In this document: one piece after another, positions 5,500 through 5,923 of the stretch
How positions within the stretch are numbered: the stretch's first letter is position 1
Layout of the letters: every line of letters starts with the position of its first letter
From: Frankiaceae bacterium
Lineage (GTDB): Bacteria > Actinomycetota > Actinomycetes > JAFAQI01
Reading direction: 5' to 3'
Length of the DNA stretch: 5,923 nucleotides
Assembly: GCA_030840545.1 (NCBI GenBank)
Contig: JAVEEH010000101.1
Coordinates: forward strand, 1 to 5,923
The notes under the pieces: generated by a model
The model's input: only the letters and a program-made list of their open reading frames with translations
What the model was told of the DNA's origin: nothing
Database searches by the model: none
Translations under genes and position numbers: made by a program

Positions 5500-5700
5500 A
5501 TGGTGTCGACCACGTCGGAGCAGGGCCTGGTCGCGGCGGACAACTGCACGCATGCCGTGTCCCGCAGCCTCCGCGGGGTCAACGCCCTGTGCGGCTTGGG
5601 CGCGATCACGACGATCACCCCGGGTCGCTACGACACCGAGGACCCGCTTGCGTGCGTCGAGTGCAGCCGGGCGCTCGAGCCGGACCCGTCGGAGCAGTAG
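5500..5700 (+). CDS. Small Cys/His protein, putative zinc-binding, function unknown
   Basis: This gene encodes 66 residues from ATG 5500; an in-frame GTG two codons upstream at 5494 is the alternative but would sit inside the promoter spacing. The protein has C16, H18, C31 and a CVEC pair (C52, C55). The arrangement H-x12-C (with ALCG around C31), then C-x2-C, followed by RALE resembles small actinobacterial proteins that I take to be single zinc-finger-like domains. H18, C31, C52 and C55 would be the metal ligands and C16 an extra. There is no signal peptide or membrane segment, so it is probably cytoplasmic. A role in DNA/RNA or protein binding is possible but not shown. It starts 47 bp after enzyme I and appears to have its own promoter. 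Its stop is 6 bp from the convergent menB stop. Confidence 0.7.
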   Translation: MVSTTSEQGLVAADNCTHAVSRSLRGVNALCGLGAITTITPGRYDTEDPLACVECSRALEPDPSEQ

Positions 5701-5706
5701 CGCCGG

Positions 5707-5923
5707 TCAGTAGTAGTACGGCTGGCCGGACCAGTCCGGGGCGCGCTTCTCGAGGAACGCGTCGCGACCCTCGGCCGCCTCGTCGGTCATGTAGGCCAGC
5801 CGAGTCGTCTCGCCGGCGAACAGCTGCTGCCCGACCAGTCCGTCATCCACGAGGTTGAACGCGAACTTCAGCATGCGCACCGCCGTCGGGCTCATGCCGA
5901 CGATCTCGCGCGCCCAGTCGAGC
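5707..5923 (-). CDS. menB: 1,4-dihydroxy-2-naphthoyl-CoA synthase, C-terminal part (MenB)
   Basis: Only the last 71 codons are inside the window; the gene continues past the right edge. The fragment matches the C-terminus of MenB of the crotonase superfamily, which closes the second ring of the naphthoquinone by converting o-succinylbenzoyl-CoA to DHNA-CoA in menaquinone biosynthesis. Diagnostic stretches are SPTAVRMLKFAFNL, the DDGLVGQQLFAGE segment, LAYMTDEA and the RAPDWSGQPYYY end. As recalled from the M. tuberculosis enzyme, Tyr287 lies in LAYMTDEA 28 residues from the end; the tyrosine here (codon 5791-5793) is at the same distance, so this active-site contact is kept. The MenB-specific tail beyond the basic crotonase fold separates it from ordinary enoyl-CoA hydratases. 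No terminator lies between it and the convergent small gene. Confidence 0.93.
   Translation of the reverse strand, partial: LDWAREIVGMSPTAVRMLKFAFNLVDDGLVGQQLFAGETTRLAYMTDEAAEGRDAFLEKRAPDWSGQPYYY

Overview
This 5.9 kb window is very GC-rich chromosomal DNA. Third-position G/C codons, GTG starts, YdeI/OmdA, MerR, SDR and MenB variants of actinobacterial type, and start codons placed directly after a TANNNT -10 box all point to a high-GC actinomycete (Actinomycetota). I cannot name the genus. Nothing suggests a mobile element, CRISPR array, tRNA or rRNA.

Layout. (1) On the minus strand, 52-318 is a small YdeI/OmdA-domain protein whose start has the geometry of a leaderless mRNA. (2) Diverging from it across a 129-bp gap that holds a 14-bp dyad, 448-1092 (+) encodes a secreted beta-rich protein of unknown function, closed by a 12-bp-stem terminator at 1111-1141. 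(3) A sigma70-type promoter (TTGACG-N17-TAGCGT, 1253-1281) precedes four co-oriented, closely packed genes. These are a PAP2_3-type membrane phosphatase/phosphotransferase (1335-2174), a MerR-family regulator (2179-2949), a short-chain dehydrogenase/reductase (2979-3794) and PTS enzyme I, the PEP-protein phosphotransferase (3809-5452). The gaps are 4, 29 and 14 bp, so co-transcription is likely. A possible internal promoter overlaps the PAP2 stop and could drive MerR onwards. (4) 5500-5700 (+) is a 66-residue Cys/His protein. Just upstream are a -10 box six bases before its ATG and a perfect 7+2+7 inverted repeat over the expected -35 region. (5) Converging on it with only 6 bp between stop codons is the 3' end of menB (1,4-dihydroxy-2-naphthoyl-CoA synthase, menaquinone biosynthesis), which runs off the right edge.

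How the genes relate. Menaquinone synthesis (menB) and PTS phosphoryl transfer (enzyme I) are recognisable core functions. HPr and the EII permeases, which enzyme I needs, are not in the window. The MerR-SDR pair looks like a regulator next to its target enzyme. No sequence evidence ties PAP2 or enzyme I functionally to that pair beyond spacing and strand.

I found no convincing new multi-gene system. The best candidates for a second look are the small Cys/His protein with its palindromic upstream site, the repeated leaderless-type start architecture, and the unusual ribosome-binding arrangement at the enzyme I start.
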